64,000 nucleotides of DNA from Dimorphilus gyrociliatus (GCA_904063045.1 CAJFCJ010000011.1:1238598-1302597); one strand, 5' to 3'. Shown: positions 34,817 to 47,706, counted from the first letter of the stretch. The notes: generated by a model from the sequence alone, not told the origin. Numbers and translations: made by a program.

Positions 34817-34866
34817 NNNNNNNNNNNNNNNNNNNNNNNNNNNNNNNNNNNNNNNNNNNNNNNNNN
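34817..34866. other. Assembly gap (50 Ns)
   Basis: A run of 50 Ns. Both flanking minus-strand genes are incomplete here: the sulfatase lacks its 5' half and the lectin its 3' exons, which together need well over 1 kb. The gap length is therefore nominal. Confidence 0.99.
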
Positions 34867-36689
34867 AGAAAAATGGAATTTTCTGCAAACTATATGATCA
34901 TGTACAAATTTTCCAGTGAAATTTACAGTAACAGTATTATTCCAAAAAAAATCTTCCAATTTTACAATAGTTCCTGATGTTAGAAATTGTCCATTGTCAA
35001 CTATTTATTGAATAATAAAAAATTAGATCCAATAGGTCAAATAGGCCTAATGTATATTTTAAAATATTCTAAAAAACAAAACTGATACGAACGAGATAAA
35101 CAAATAGCATTTAAATAGATAAGATTTGTTTCAACATAAATAATGCTCTCTCCAAACATTTCTATTTTGTTGCTAAAAAATGATAAATAATTTTGAAGTG
35201 AACTGACTTGTTGAGTAGTTAATTCTGAATTATTTATTTTCACATTTTCAATAATATTTTCAAATTGATGAGAAAATGCTAAAGAAATGAGTAAAAACAT
35301 TTTTTTTAATGATAATTTTATGCATGAAGAGAGAGAAAGAGAGATATTTACTAAGATATTTTGAGAGATTTGTCAATTTTCCATAGAGAAATATTTCTGC
35401 CATTTTCATTATCATAAATTTTTGATAATTGTAATATTGTTGAATAAGGAAGTATTTACCAGAATAGATTGAATTACACCACCAAACCTGAGCTCCAAGA
35501 TATGGATTATTCAAAGAATTTTTATCATAAAAACAAAAATTACTATCAGGATTAAAAGCTGTTTCTGGTAAAATTTTAACTGATCCATAAACATTTTCAA
35601 AGTAATAATCTAAAAAAAAGACAAAGATTACCAGTTTAGTTCTATTCAATTATTTTTCTCTTTTTTTCTCTAAAAATTACTCAAAGCTTACTTGTACTTG
35701 GATCAGCTATGAAAAAAATTCCATGGAAATCATGAAGTTCATTAAATTTTATTAGAATGAATGGTGCATAATAACGACCAATACTGTGACCTCTGCTATG
35801 ATATATAGTTGAATAAATTCTATCAATAACTCTATTTATTTTAAATATATAGTAATGTTTTCCTCCAATTAATTGTACATCATTCATTTTTAAAAGTTGA
35901 AATTCTGTTTTCATGTATCATTAGGTTTAATTTTAAAATTTGAATTTTTTTAACCTCTTTCTTTTAAAAGTGTTCCTCTCACATCAATATCACATAGTAA
36001 AATATCACCTCCCAATGAGTATGATTTTAAGAAGAGAAATGATCCTATTGCTTCAGAACATGTATAACAATTATAATTTGTTTCTGATATGGGATATTTG
36101 ATTGATTTATGTACTCTTTTACACAAAGAATTCTGTTCTGTCAATGAATTTCCCATTGTAATATCAAATTCTGAAATTCCTGTATCAGAAAAGAACAACT
36201 TTTACAGCAATATAAAAGGGTTGTTTTAGGAGAATAATTCTACCACTTTTTCCAGTTAGTAAACAAACACTTGAAATTGAATAAATATCTTCAAGGTCAA
36301 CTACCCACCATGAATATTCTCCAGAGTCAGCATCAGTCATTGCACAAGCAAATGTATCCTATGAAAAAGAAAATTATTTTGTTCAGGAAAAAAAATACTC
36401 ATTAAAAGAAGAAAAGAAAAAATAGAATATTTAAATCACATTTGTATCTTTAGTGATATTTTTAGGTGAATGTGTTGCAAGAGTTGCAAAATTTGAATCT
36501 TGTAAATTGTCTTGAGATCTATTGGTAGAACTTTGGAAAGCCATTTTTCCTTGTGCAATGTTGGTTGTACTCAGAACTTGTAAGATATTAATAGTGGCAA
36601 ATCCTTTAAATGAAAAAAATTAAAAATTTTCTTTAAAATAGTATCAACATTTTTAAACTACCAAATAAAACATATGTTAACAAATTCAT
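34867..36689 (-). CDS. Secreted fucolectin/F5-8C-like lectin, 3' end lost in gap
   Basis: Minus-strand paralog of the gene at 15627-17789 with the same exon order. Exon 1 is 36662-36689 (MNLLTYVLFG, signal peptide), exon 2 36440-36603 (NIAQGKMAFQSSTNRSQ), and exon 3 starts at 36358 with EYSWWVVDLEDIYSISSVCL, the hallmark W-W-V-V-D-L strand. Exon 4 starts at 36179 (ISEFDITMG to ILLCDIDVRG), then exons around 35690-35915 (second module), 35375-35640, 35085-35305 and 34867-35000. The final exon expected from the paralog is in the gap. CpG dinucleotides are scarce here compared with the plus-strand paralog. Confidence 0.82.
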
Positions 36690-37991
36690 ATTTTGTCCTT
36701 TCTCTCCTTTCTCTGCTCTGTCTCACTGTTTCCGGAGTAGTGATTGCATAGTATATGTGATATACTTTTAATTATCTTTTTAATTCACAAAAGCTACTTT
36801 GCAAAAAGGTTACTAAAGGAGATAGAGAATGTAACCTATAATTAACAAGTTATTAATGATTTTGACATGCAGTATTAATGTCTATTGGTCATTGTTCCAT
36901 AACAATTATGGGGTTTAGAATAGTTCAAACAAAGTCAGTGTTATTTTGCATTTAGTGTAAGAATGAATCAAGTTAAGAAAATATTTGCTGAATGTTCTTA
37001 CCTTTAATCTCAAATAATGGAATATTCCAAGATGAGTACTGATATCAACGGCATTAATTAACATAAAAGATGTTTGTTGACTAGTAGATCACAAACTTTT
37101 AATTAGTAATTTGTCATACATGAGTCCTTTTATTGGATGATTGACTCTACTCGTCTATGGTGTCACGGGGGTCGACAGAAAACGTCCACCATTGAGAAAT
37201 TTCAAGACTAGATTTTCGACGATCCAGGATGCTATTATAAAGATTAATGAATTATTAATAAATTTCCCATAAACATTTTATAAAAAATCTATTTAAGATA
37301 GATTGCCATATGCTAATATCATAAAGTTAAAAAATTAAGCCTGTTGTTGAATGATGATGTAACTGATAAAGTAAAATTTGTACCAATGCCAACAGAGAAA
37401 TTGTCAGCATTGTTAATAAAAGATATAGCAATTAGTCAATTCTTTCCATATTAATTAATTTTTCATTTAATGAACAATTGAATATTTTTATTAACCTTTA
37501 ACAGATTAAGGATACTATCTTTACAAGTTTTCATAATCTTAGGATGATGGATGACAAAAACAACAAAAAAGATCTTATCAATTTTGGTTTGTATTTGAGA
37601 AATCTATTAACTAAAATGAAGAAATAGAGCGATAATACAGAATTTTCTACATTTTAAAATCCATTTTTTTCTATTTTCATTGAATGCCTTTCAATACAAA
37701 CATATTTTCTTCTATGTCATTTTCTTTCTTCTCCAAATAATTCTGTCTCCTTCATTGTACAATTAATGATAATGGAGGCAATCCTAATACTACTCTGTAG
37801 GCCTAAAGATAATATTCCCCCTATGAAAAAATAATAATCCTGTAAGAAATGTCCTATAATTTCATTTTTTTCATCCTCCAGAGTCAAAATGAAGATTGAC
37901 GACAAAATATAAAAAATTATTTGATACACTGTTGAATTAGGGTCACAGTAAGAATCTTTAATACCAGTTATTCTGTTTATTAATCAACTTA
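36690..37991. other. Non-coding spacer
   Basis: No gene recognised with confidence. A short CpG-containing patch lies at 37150-37225 inside otherwise CpG-poor DNA. A minus-strand ORF at 37717-37929 starts with a hydrophobic run but lacks an ATG. Confidence 0.4.
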
Positions 37992-40900
37992 GACATGTTG
38001 AGGGAATTTTGATGGGAAAACTGTTGAATCATAGTTTATTTTCTTATGTAAAATTTGACCAATTACCATTGTATCTTTCTAATGACATATGTAGAAAACT
38101 GGGATATGATAATCTTCATTCATTCATTTCAATGAAACCAATTAATGTTAATGAAAAGAATAATTTCCTTGTATTACAAAAACAAAGTAGAAATTGTTGT
38201 ATATTGTAAGTTTTTGTACAGTTTTTTCTTATTTTTGGTAATATATTTTTTAATCAACTTAAAGAATGGAAGATAGAACAAAAGAAAATATGGTTCTTCA
38301 ATTGAGATGTTTCAGAAAGAATTCATCATGTATTTGATATTTTCCTACAGAGGATTTTTTTTTAATTATCTATTTTCTTTACAAAAATATCAGATATTTT
38401 TGCCTTAGAAACTCTTGGTGAAAAATATTGCTTATATTTAAGAAATTTTGGACAAAATTTTATTATTCACAAAAGTTTAAAAAATGCAAAAAGTCTTTGT
38501 AGAATGATGAATTTTTTTATGAAAATCAAATAGAAGAGAATGCAACTTATGGCGTTGAGTTTGTTTTATCAGCAAATCGCCAATATGTTGTTACATTTAA
38601 AACAAAGAAAAAAGAGTTAGCAGTTAATTGTTCATTTCAAGATCTTGATGGTATTCTTTTGATATTTAGAAATATTTAAAAACTTTATCATCCAAATAAA
38701 ATTTCTAGATGTTGAATTAAAAACAAAGAATATCTATATAGCATTTTGGAATTCTGTTTTTTTTGGTTTCCATAATGAAACTTTTCAAAATTATTTTCTT
38801 AAATCAAAAACATTTGGGATTCTTCCTATATATTTCAACTCAATAATACATGAAACATTTGTATGTGGATTTATATGTGATTTAATGAAAATGACATTTC
38901 AAGAAGAAAATTGTAAAAGCTTTAATTCAGTTCAAAAAGTTGGTTTTTTTCTTTTTTCCAAAAACTGTGTTTAATTGATAATTAAAATATATATATTTTC
39001 TACAGAAACACTTTCTAGTCATAAGTCTTTGCCATAAAGAAGAAGATGGAAAAATATTTTGTTCTCTTTCTAAGCCAAACAATGAAGCAAAATACAAAAT
39101 ATTAAAAGTGATTTGTATAGAAATATCTGAGAACTGTAAGTAAATATTTCAAAAATTATGAACAATAGCTTATCCCTTTTTACTCCTAACTGTGAATTTA
39201 CAAATTTTTTACAATGTGATTATCATATTTATACATCACTTTGTAGGATTCTTTTATCATTATTAGTAAAATATGGAACAGACCATTTATTTTAAAATCG
39301 TTTGTGCAGTTGACAGAATATTTCAAATTGAAAATATTGAATTCTATTTGACACACTCTAAAAAAAATGAATTCTCTATTGAAGGAGTTTTAAAAGCTAA
39401 AGAAAGAAAAAGCAATTTACATTTTTTCATTGAATATAATAAAAATATTCCAAGTGAAGTATTTAACTATTTTTGCAATGGTATTGGCCACAATTCACTC
39501 CACTCCCTTTCCTATCCATGGAGGATAGCAAGAAAGAAAAACACTTTTCTTGCTGAAATAACGTTTATTGATAGGAAATTCTGCTGTTTTTCGTAAGTAT
39601 GTTAATTGAAAAAGTAAACAAAAGTGTGATTTGCTGAAGAAAAATGTAATCAATATTAATTGGTTGTTGGTTTCCAACAGACGAGTCAGAGTTAATCAAA
39701 ATTCAAATGGAACATATCTTACCTGTTTTACAAAAAGTTAAAGATTTTAAATTTAGTTTTATTTTTCTAATCAAACTGAATTCGATTTAAAATAAATACA
39801 ACTTTTCAGTATTAAAGAAGGAGAATTTTATAAACTTTACTTTGAAAGCAATTCAATATTTTACAAAGTATTTTCTCATTCTGAAAATAGAAAAGAACTT
39901 TGTGGGAAAAGTGGATTCATTCTGAAAAAGTCTAGATTACTAGATAAATCACCTTTAAAGATCAATGAAATTTTTTTCAATTCAACCACATCACTATTTA
40001 CTATTAAAATTCCATTAAATAGCTTTCATGTTAATTGTTTATATTCTGAATTAGATGGTTTTTTTATAGTTTTCTTTTTAGTTTCAAACTAATTTTCTTT
40101 TCAATTATTTCAGATTTAAAAATTTTAAATTTTAGCCAAGCTACCTCTGTTGAAAAATATTTCTTTTCATTTATAAAAATAATTAATATAACTTTCTATA
40201 TAAAATCAAAATCTTTTGGATTATTACTTCCAGATCCAAATGCTTTTAAGCATGAAGCTACTCTTTGCCAAATTATTTGTGGTTATTTTTCTATGGTATT
40301 AAAGGATGACACTTGTCGTATTGACTTTTATAAGTCTGTTGTGTGTATATTATCATTTTTTCTGTTGTTAAAAGATTACATATATAATCCCTACTGAAAA
40401 AAGTATCCACCATTATTACTCTGTAAGTACTATGAAAAAACTTTTGAAAACTGTTTCGAAGACTACCAAGATACCGTAACTACCTTTCTTAGTTTATTCG
40501 CGTATGTCGCACCAGAATGTGAAAGAGTAGATCTTCAATCTAATGCTAGTAAGTTTCTTTTTAAATATATATTATAGACAAAGTGGTAAAGTGAAAAATT
40601 TAAGGCTTTAGACTCTACAATAACTCAAAAAATATACTATACCTTGGACAGAACCATTCTTTTAAAAAATTTGCTGGAAGATTTCAATTTTTTAAAGTTA
40701 TATGGTTTGATTTTGAAATGCTCTACTATTATGAAATTCAACAAATATGCATATCATTTGGATTTAAGCATGGAACACTTATTAAGGAAAAGCCACAAAT
40801 TGACTTAATGGAGTCAAATAATCGAATGCTGACACAAATGTCATTTCTGTACAAATTTCAATGTAATAAAAGTATGATTTCACTTCAGGATTGCCTTATG

Positions 40901-43900
40901 AATTATAAACAAAAGTTTATTTATTAGCCCAAATAATAATATTATCGTTGTAAATATTTTATTTTTTTAGAACCCTTAATTCCTATAGAAAAAGATTTCT
41001 TGTAGTCTTTTTTGTTAAGTGTTCAAACAGGTCTACAATTAGTATGTTTATAAATTGAAATGAATAGATAAAAACATTTCAATTTCTATTTGCATATTAA
41101 AAATCTAATTGGTAGTTTAGATTGTCCTGGTGATAAAGTCACAATTATTGATGATATTTGCTATCATTCATTCTATTTGAAAAATCCAATGAATATTGAA
41201 CAGACAAAATATTTTTGTGAAAGAAAAAATCTAACACTTTCAGATTTTCCAACGTTAGATAAACGCTTTATTTTTTTTATTCTAAGTAATTCATATGTAT
41301 TGGAAAGTTCACTCACTTCTCGGGAAATAATGAGATTTTCAGCCTTGACAAATATTACTCAGATAGGCTTTGGTAATGTATTTATACTGTAAAAAACAAC
41401 GTAAAATAACTGTTAAAGGTTTCTGTAAAAAAACAAACAGTTTATATAGAACGGAACATTCATATGAAGAAAAGATATCAAACAAGTAGTGGAATCACTG
41501 TGGACTTGCCAATTTTTATAAGTAACAATGTAAAAAAAAGAATATATACAGTACTGGACATTAGTCATAGTTATACAATAGTTATGATTTCTTCATTTTC
41601 TTTTTTCAAAGAAAAGATATATTATATTTAAAAATACTCTTTTTATCTTTATAGAAAGAAGATGTATGTTTTTGGTTAGAATTCTCCAAAATTTCAATAT
41701 TTTATTGCGGTAGGCCTATTTTAAAAGGGAAGCATAAGTAATTGCTACAATCATAAAAATTTTATTTAAAAACAATTCTAATCATTTTATTTTCTTATTT
41801 TTACTGTTAATGCCGTAGTATTTTGTAGTATTTAAACTTGATGTACTCCCTCCCTCACAATATCACTGTTTTTGTTGCGTATTTGATCATTTCATTTTCC
41901 TGATGGTCTTCTAACAAACTTTCCCCTCCTAGGGTGCATCTTAACCTTTGATTCATCAGAAAAAGTTAACTTTTTTCCAAATCTGAATCTTCCACTTTCT
42001 TTTCTCTTTACAGAAGTCCTTTCTATATCTTATATGCCTCTTGAATAAAGCTGATTTTTTTACCACAATTCTACTATATGAATTATTTTTTAAATATTTG
42101 TTTCACTGTTGTCAATGAAAGTATTATTAGTTTGTCAGAGTTATACAATATCTGACAGGTTTGATTAGGATGTCCTTATAATTTGCCTTTCCATCCTTAG
42201 TGTCTACCACTCTTTGATTTATCTTCACTATTTTTAGCATTTGAAACTTCTTTTTTGTGTTTTGTGCTCTGGTTGGGCTGCATTTAAAAATCTTAGGCGC
42301 TTTTGAAATGAACATTTAAAGTTTTTAAAGAGAGTTTAAAATATAAATTCTTATTGTTTCTGATAGCTTCACTATTGTATTTTAAATTTGTGATTATGTC
42401 AGATTACACACATATGCACACACACATAAATGATTTTAAAGTCCAGTTAAAAGTGACACTACCCAATGTTGAGGGTAAATTTTCTGAACATAACTGATGC
42501 TTATTCCGTGCCCTAAAAAAGCCTATCACATTTTAAAAATTATCTTTTTGAGATTTAAAACAAAAAATATAAATTTTCTCTCTAGAATTGGAGGAATCTG
42601 GGGTAATAATGATTAATGGCCTGTACTCTATAAATACAAATAATATTTAATGTACTTTCTTACTCAAGCAGCCTCATAATTTGTTTGATAGTATAAATAG
42701 CAAAATAAAATTTAGATCTGACAAAAATGACGGATGGTCTGACTCTATTTGTTTATCTACAAACTTTCCTGTAAGAGTTTTAATCAGAATTAATTTAGAT
42801 GGAAATACAAAAAAGTTGTATTTTTTTCATACACAATCCAAAAAATCTTTGCCTAATGTCACTAAAATTAATTATGTCCACACTTCTATAAAAAAAACTT
42901 TGAATAATCCGAATAATATCCTTCTATAAAAATTCATTTTATTTGAAAAAACATTTAGAAAAACATATAATTGAATATTTTTATTTTATTAGGACATTTC
43001 TAAAGTGTACAATATGGTTCGCGGTGGCTTAAATGGAAACAAAAAAGAGATGTATAATTAAAGTTTTTTCATTCAGTATGTTTTTGTTGATTTTGTTGAT
43101 ATATTAATCTCTTCAGGCTTCTTTTACACAATGACTTGATGATCAAATATATAAGTTGCTTAGAGAAAATGTCAATACCAAAAATTTGTTACCAAAGTTC
43201 CGGTATAAACTATTACAAAAAAAACAAAAATTTGTGAAATCATTCATTCTTCTATTTGAAAGTTTTTAATAGAGAAGATAATTTAGAAATTAAAAATGAA
43301 GAAAACCAAATGAATTTATTACTGAACATATTTTTTTGCCATGTTACTAAAAATTATATAAATAATATTTATCAATGTGATGGATACAATGATTGCAGGC
43401 ATCATGAAGATGAAGAGGTAAAACAATGCAGATTTCGTGATTTCTATTATTTTGAATGCTTTAACTCCAATGAAAAAATTGACTATATGAAAGTTTGCAA
43501 TTATCAAAATGATTGTTCAGATGGATCGGATGAGCAATATTGCAGTTAGTTTAAACAAATATCTATCTTAGACACAAAGTTAATTCATTAGTTAACAAAA
43601 CAGAACATGAAAAATGCTCAGAAAATTATGAGTTAGTAATATTTTTACTTTGATTAATTATATAAAACTATATTATAATCGTTTCTATCAAAATGAAGAA
43701 AATGTAAAAATCAACAATGTGTTCACAATGATCACATCTGTGACAATGAAAGAAACTGTTTTGATCATAGTGATGAATTTTGTTGGCAAAAAAATGCGAT
43801 AGCAGAAATATACAAGAAAGGTATTACTGTGGTTAGATCTTCAGAGCATTGCAATACTCTTTCTCTTGTATATCTTTACAAAGGTTGCAATAAAAAGTTT

Positions 43901-44653
43901 CAACATGAATGTGAAGATCACTGCATACCAAACTTTTACAAAAATGATGGAAAGAAAGACTGTAACAATGATGAGGGAGAACGTAGAAACATCTTTAAAC
44001 CAAATAATACATCCTGCTATTTTATAAGAAATTCTTTAGGAATACTTGAAAGTGATCTATTTTTAATAAGTTATCCTTGCATTAGAACTTCCTGTCCACA
44101 AGGCCAATATTTATGTCAAAGAAATAATTATTGTATATCCATAGAAATGATATGTGACAACATTAAAGATTGCTATATGGGTGATGATGAAACTGACTGT
44201 GGTTGGAATCTTTGAATTCTTTTACTTCAATTATATTACCTAGAAAATATATAAATATATTCTATTTTAGACAATTTCAGTCCAAAAGGATATTTCAAAT
44301 GTAGAAAAGAACAGGTTTTTATCACTCTTTCAAAAGTATGTGACAACATTGTGAATTGCTTGCATGGAAGTGATGAGCTTCTCTGTTCAATTAAAATAAT
44401 TCCTTCAATACCAAACTGTCATTCATATAGAAACACTGAACTGTCTTGTCACTTTTCTATAGATGGCATTAAAAATGTAAATGATAATTTTCATGAAATT
44501 TTTACAAATGTCAATACTTTAAAGCATTTGAAAAGAATAACAATAAATGGTCCAATGCCAAATAATTTTCTTCAATTTCCTTCATTCGTGCTCAACTATT
44601 TGAGTGTTGAAAATACATTCAACTGGAATTTCACATCAGCGGCAAAGTTATAA
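37992..44653 (+). pseudogene. LRR-GPCR (GRL101-like), copy 3, ectodomain only
   Basis: Exons encode two tandem units of the same ~5-exon ectodomain block (38000-39140 and 39270-40550). Each has a scavenger-like piece (ICRKLGYDNLHSF), a short LRCF piece, a KYCLYL..SLC piece and a SKTFG/SKSFG piece. A third SRCR-like exon follows (40690-40925, ending SLQDCLMN), then part of a C-type lectin domain (41110-41375), and LDLa repeats (about 43340-44370, for example CNYQNDCSDGSDEQYC). The last exon gives an LRR cap and only the first LRR strands before a stop at 44653, where AT-rich tandem repeats begin. No 7TM region is found. A 1.2-kb intron at 41400-42670 carries a Tc1 remnant. I infer a truncated receptor; a secreted product is possible. 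Confidence 0.65.
41840..42315 (-). mobile_element. Degenerate Tc1-like transposase remnant
   Basis: Reading the minus strand gives, in shifting frames, CSPTRAQNTKKKFQML (helix-turn-helix-like), then KRHIRYRKDFCKEKRKW, then LTFSDESKVKMHPRRGK. The order and the F-S-D-E-S motif match Tc1-type transposases. Several frameshifts and stops; inverted repeats not identified. It sits in the long intron of receptor copy 3. Confidence 0.6.
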
Positions 44654-44760
44654 TTCAATTAGCCCTCTTAAGATGCGATCATTTTATAATCTAATTGGCC
44701 CTCCTAAGGTGTGGTTAAGATATAATTCAATTACTCCACCCAAGTGTTGGATGTTGTAAC
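44640..44760. repeat. Imperfect ~48-bp tandem repeat at truncation point
   Basis: The element TTATAATTCAATTAGCCCTC recurs as TTATAATCTAATTGGCCCTC and again as ATATAATTCAATTACTCCAC, spaced about 48 bp. The repeat begins where the coding sequence of receptor copy 3 ends. Confidence 0.65.
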
Positions 44761-45759
44761 TTTGTGTTACTAAAGATAAATATGAATTAGACAATGTACC
44801 AATTTTAAAATGATGATTGGATATGAGAGGCAAACTTCAAAATATTTGAACAGTTTCTGTTCTACCTAAAATATGGCATAGCAATCTAATCATTGAGGAA
44901 GATCACCTGGAAACAATCTCCCCTGGAGTAAGCCTTGTACTCCTGAATGTTGGATGCTAGTTTTGGAATGTGGCAACCTGGTATTACAAACTATCTACTC
45001 TGCTATTGAATTTCCATATTGTTGCTTGCTTACGTATTTTACTTTTTAAAATATTTGAATTAAACATTTGTTTAAAGCTTTGAGTAGAAGCAGTACCTTT
45101 GTAACTTGCAAATGCATAAATTGGCCAAGCAAGAGCAGTACAATATGATAACTTATCATTACAATCTGGCCTTAATTGAGCATTCGTGCTTCTTGTAGTT
45201 TTTATCAAAAAAATTTGTTTAAGGTGTCTTTTATAAAGAAATTTTTGGATATATATTTACCTCTTTCTCTCTTGTGAGTCTATTCTTTACTCTTTCCTTA
45301 TTAAGACCATTAGTAATCCAAGGTTAAAGCAAGGTTACTTGAAATTAGATCAATTATCGCTTGTATACATATTCAATTAAAAATTGTTTTAAAAAAATTA
45401 TTACAGAAAGTGAATTTGAAAAAAAGTGAATACATTTTCCATAAATTATTACAGAAATGGAACATTTTTTGAATGACATTCAAATATTCAAACTAACCCT
45501 TTCTTAAAATTTTCCATCTTCATTCATTGAACTTTCCAATAAATATGAAAAACATAACGTTTTTCTTAAACTGTGATTGTCTCAAAAATATTTGCTCTGT
45601 TCAATAGTCATTGGACTTTTCACATAGAATGAATGATAACAGATGTCATCAATAATTATAACTTTATCACCTGGACATTCTTAATTATAATTTTTTATGA
45701 ATGAAATTAGAATGTTTTCATCATTTAATTAAAGTCACCTATTGTAGACTTGTTTGAAC
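44761..45759. other. Repeat-derived or unknown spacer
   Basis: No intact gene. A minus-strand ORF at 44984-45208 (containing KLSYCTALAWPIYAF) has no family I recognise and may be transposon debris. Confidence 0.3.
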
Positions 45760-45761
45760 AT

Positions 45762-46120
45762 TCAACAGAACTTCATCAATCTATTTTTATCCAGATTTAA
45801 ATCTGTTGGATGTTTTGGTCTTTTATTCTCTTTATATCTAGAAGCTTTTCTTCTTAGTGATTCTAATTTTGGCAAGTCTTCAATTTTAACTTTAATTTTA
45901 AGGAAAATATCTTCTGCTATTCTTTTACTAGTTTTTTCATTGTCACCATTTGCCATTTCTTTCAAATCTATTCTTGACTGAAGAACATTTTCCAGATTTT
46001 TAGGACACTTATGAAGATGGTCTTTATTTTTTACAATAAACTTTGATCCTTTTTGTAATATGTATGCAGGACAAAGAGCGTTAGCATATCTTTGAGTACA
46101 TCTCTAGGTGATTCTATTTT
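45762..46120 (-). mobile_element. FLYWCH/MULE-like element fragment
   Basis: On the minus strand the frame reads CTQRYANALCPAYILQKGSK, then HLHKCPKNLENV, then a helical stretch LPKLESLRRKASRYKENKRP and a stop at 45762. The C-x-A/P..H-x-H-x-C arrangement and the following region resemble FLYWCH-type zinc fingers of MULE-like transposon proteins. The upstream frame is broken by a stop next to the first Cys. No transposase DDE domain is seen. Confidence 0.45.
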
Positions 46121-46498
46121 TAGTATTTCTTTTCACGAAATATTAACAATTTTTGTGTAAAAGTAAGTCTTTACCTTTTGTGCTTCCGCCTACAACAATT
46201 TTGAAGTAATCTCTTTCAGTGTCTATGATAGTACACTGCTTTTTCATCTCAAGCGAAGTTTCATCACTTATGCCAACTCTCTTTGCCTTATTTTGTCTAT
46301 TTTCAGTTTTGGTTTGTTGATAATTATCAATTTACTTTAATTTAATAGATAATTTTCTTTTCCTTACATCATGACAATCAGAACAACAATATGAATCTTA
46401 AAATATAAGTGATAAAACATTTATTATTACAGTATCAGACCACTTTTAAAATGGCTTCTTGTTGCTTTTCTTGCGAAACAAAAAATATATAAAAAGTA

Positions 46499-46529
46499 TT
46501 AGGTACAATCAAAAAGTTCTGTACGTTTT
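46499..46529 (+). repeat. mariner left terminal inverted repeat
   Basis: Begins TTAGGTACAATC and contains AAAGTTCTGTAC, mirrored at 47707-47737. Confidence 0.93.
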
Positions 46530-47706
46530 GTATTAATAGTAGTTAGCTTATTTTAATAATTTTTTTTTATATTATAGCCTATAGTCTACTCTAGAAAAAT
46601 TAACTATTCTATTCCTTAATAGTCCCCCCCCCCATTGTTTATACATGTCTGCCATTTGGATGGAAGTAGATCTATCCCATTCTGATAAAAGGAGGATGGT
46701 TTTCTCCTAAAAAATTCCCTCACATCTTTTTTTAGCTTATCCAAATTTTCGTAATCAACTCCTCTGATATGATCTTTCACTTGTCCAAACAGGTAAAAAT
46801 CAGATGGGGCCAAATCAGGGCTGATGTGGACAGACAGACCATCCCTGATTTCTGATAAAATCAGTTGTGTAGAGACTGGTATGGGGTCTGGCATTATCAT
46901 GCTGTAAAATAATCTGTTTTCTGGCCCTTATCCTATGCAGTCTCCTCCTTAGCCTCTTTAGGGTCTCCACATACTGAATGGAGTTGACTGTTTCACCATA
47001 ATCCATAAATTCAACATGGATTAACCCTCAACTGTCCCAAAAAACTGTACACATCAGTTTTTCAGCTGATTTAGTCATTTTTAGCCTTTTTTCAGGTGCC
47101 CGTGATGTGTGTTTGTAGGTTAGGAAGCCCTCTTTGATTCTGGATCATAGAGATGAACCCAAGATTCATCCCCAGTTACTATTTTTTCTAAAAGTGATTC
47201 TTTTTGTGCATGTATCTATCAAGTAGTTCAATGCAATGACTCACCCTTACCTCTTTTTCATCCTGATCAAGATCATAGGGGATCCATTTAGCACAAATTT
47301 TTCTGTACCCCAGCTCTTTAATCATCTTTCCAACAGCCTCTTGACTAATATCTAATTTTTTGGCAATTGCTCTCTGAGATGTCGTTCAATCTTCCCTGAT
47401 AAGCCTATCAACTGATTCTTTATTTTGATCTGTTAGAGCTGTCTTTGGACTACCAGATCTCAGCAAGTCTTCAAGATTTTTTCTTCCTTTTTTTATTTTA
47501 ATAGCCCACCTTCACTCAGAGTTTCATTCCCAAAATAGCTTTTTAACCTTGTGTAAATATTTTTTGAAGAGGCCTTCTCATGGACTAAAAATTTTGTAAT
47601 GGCTTGACAGAACTGAATGAAAGTTTTCACAATGAAAGTTGACAGATTAAGTAATAGATTTGGAAAGTATCAATAGTATTAGTCAGGCGGTTTTAAAATT
47701 ACAGCA

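Noticed and set aside
37717-37929. Minus-strand ORF beginning with a hydrophobic, signal-like run
   Set aside because: Starts at GTG with no ATG, has no recognisable domain and no flanking exons.
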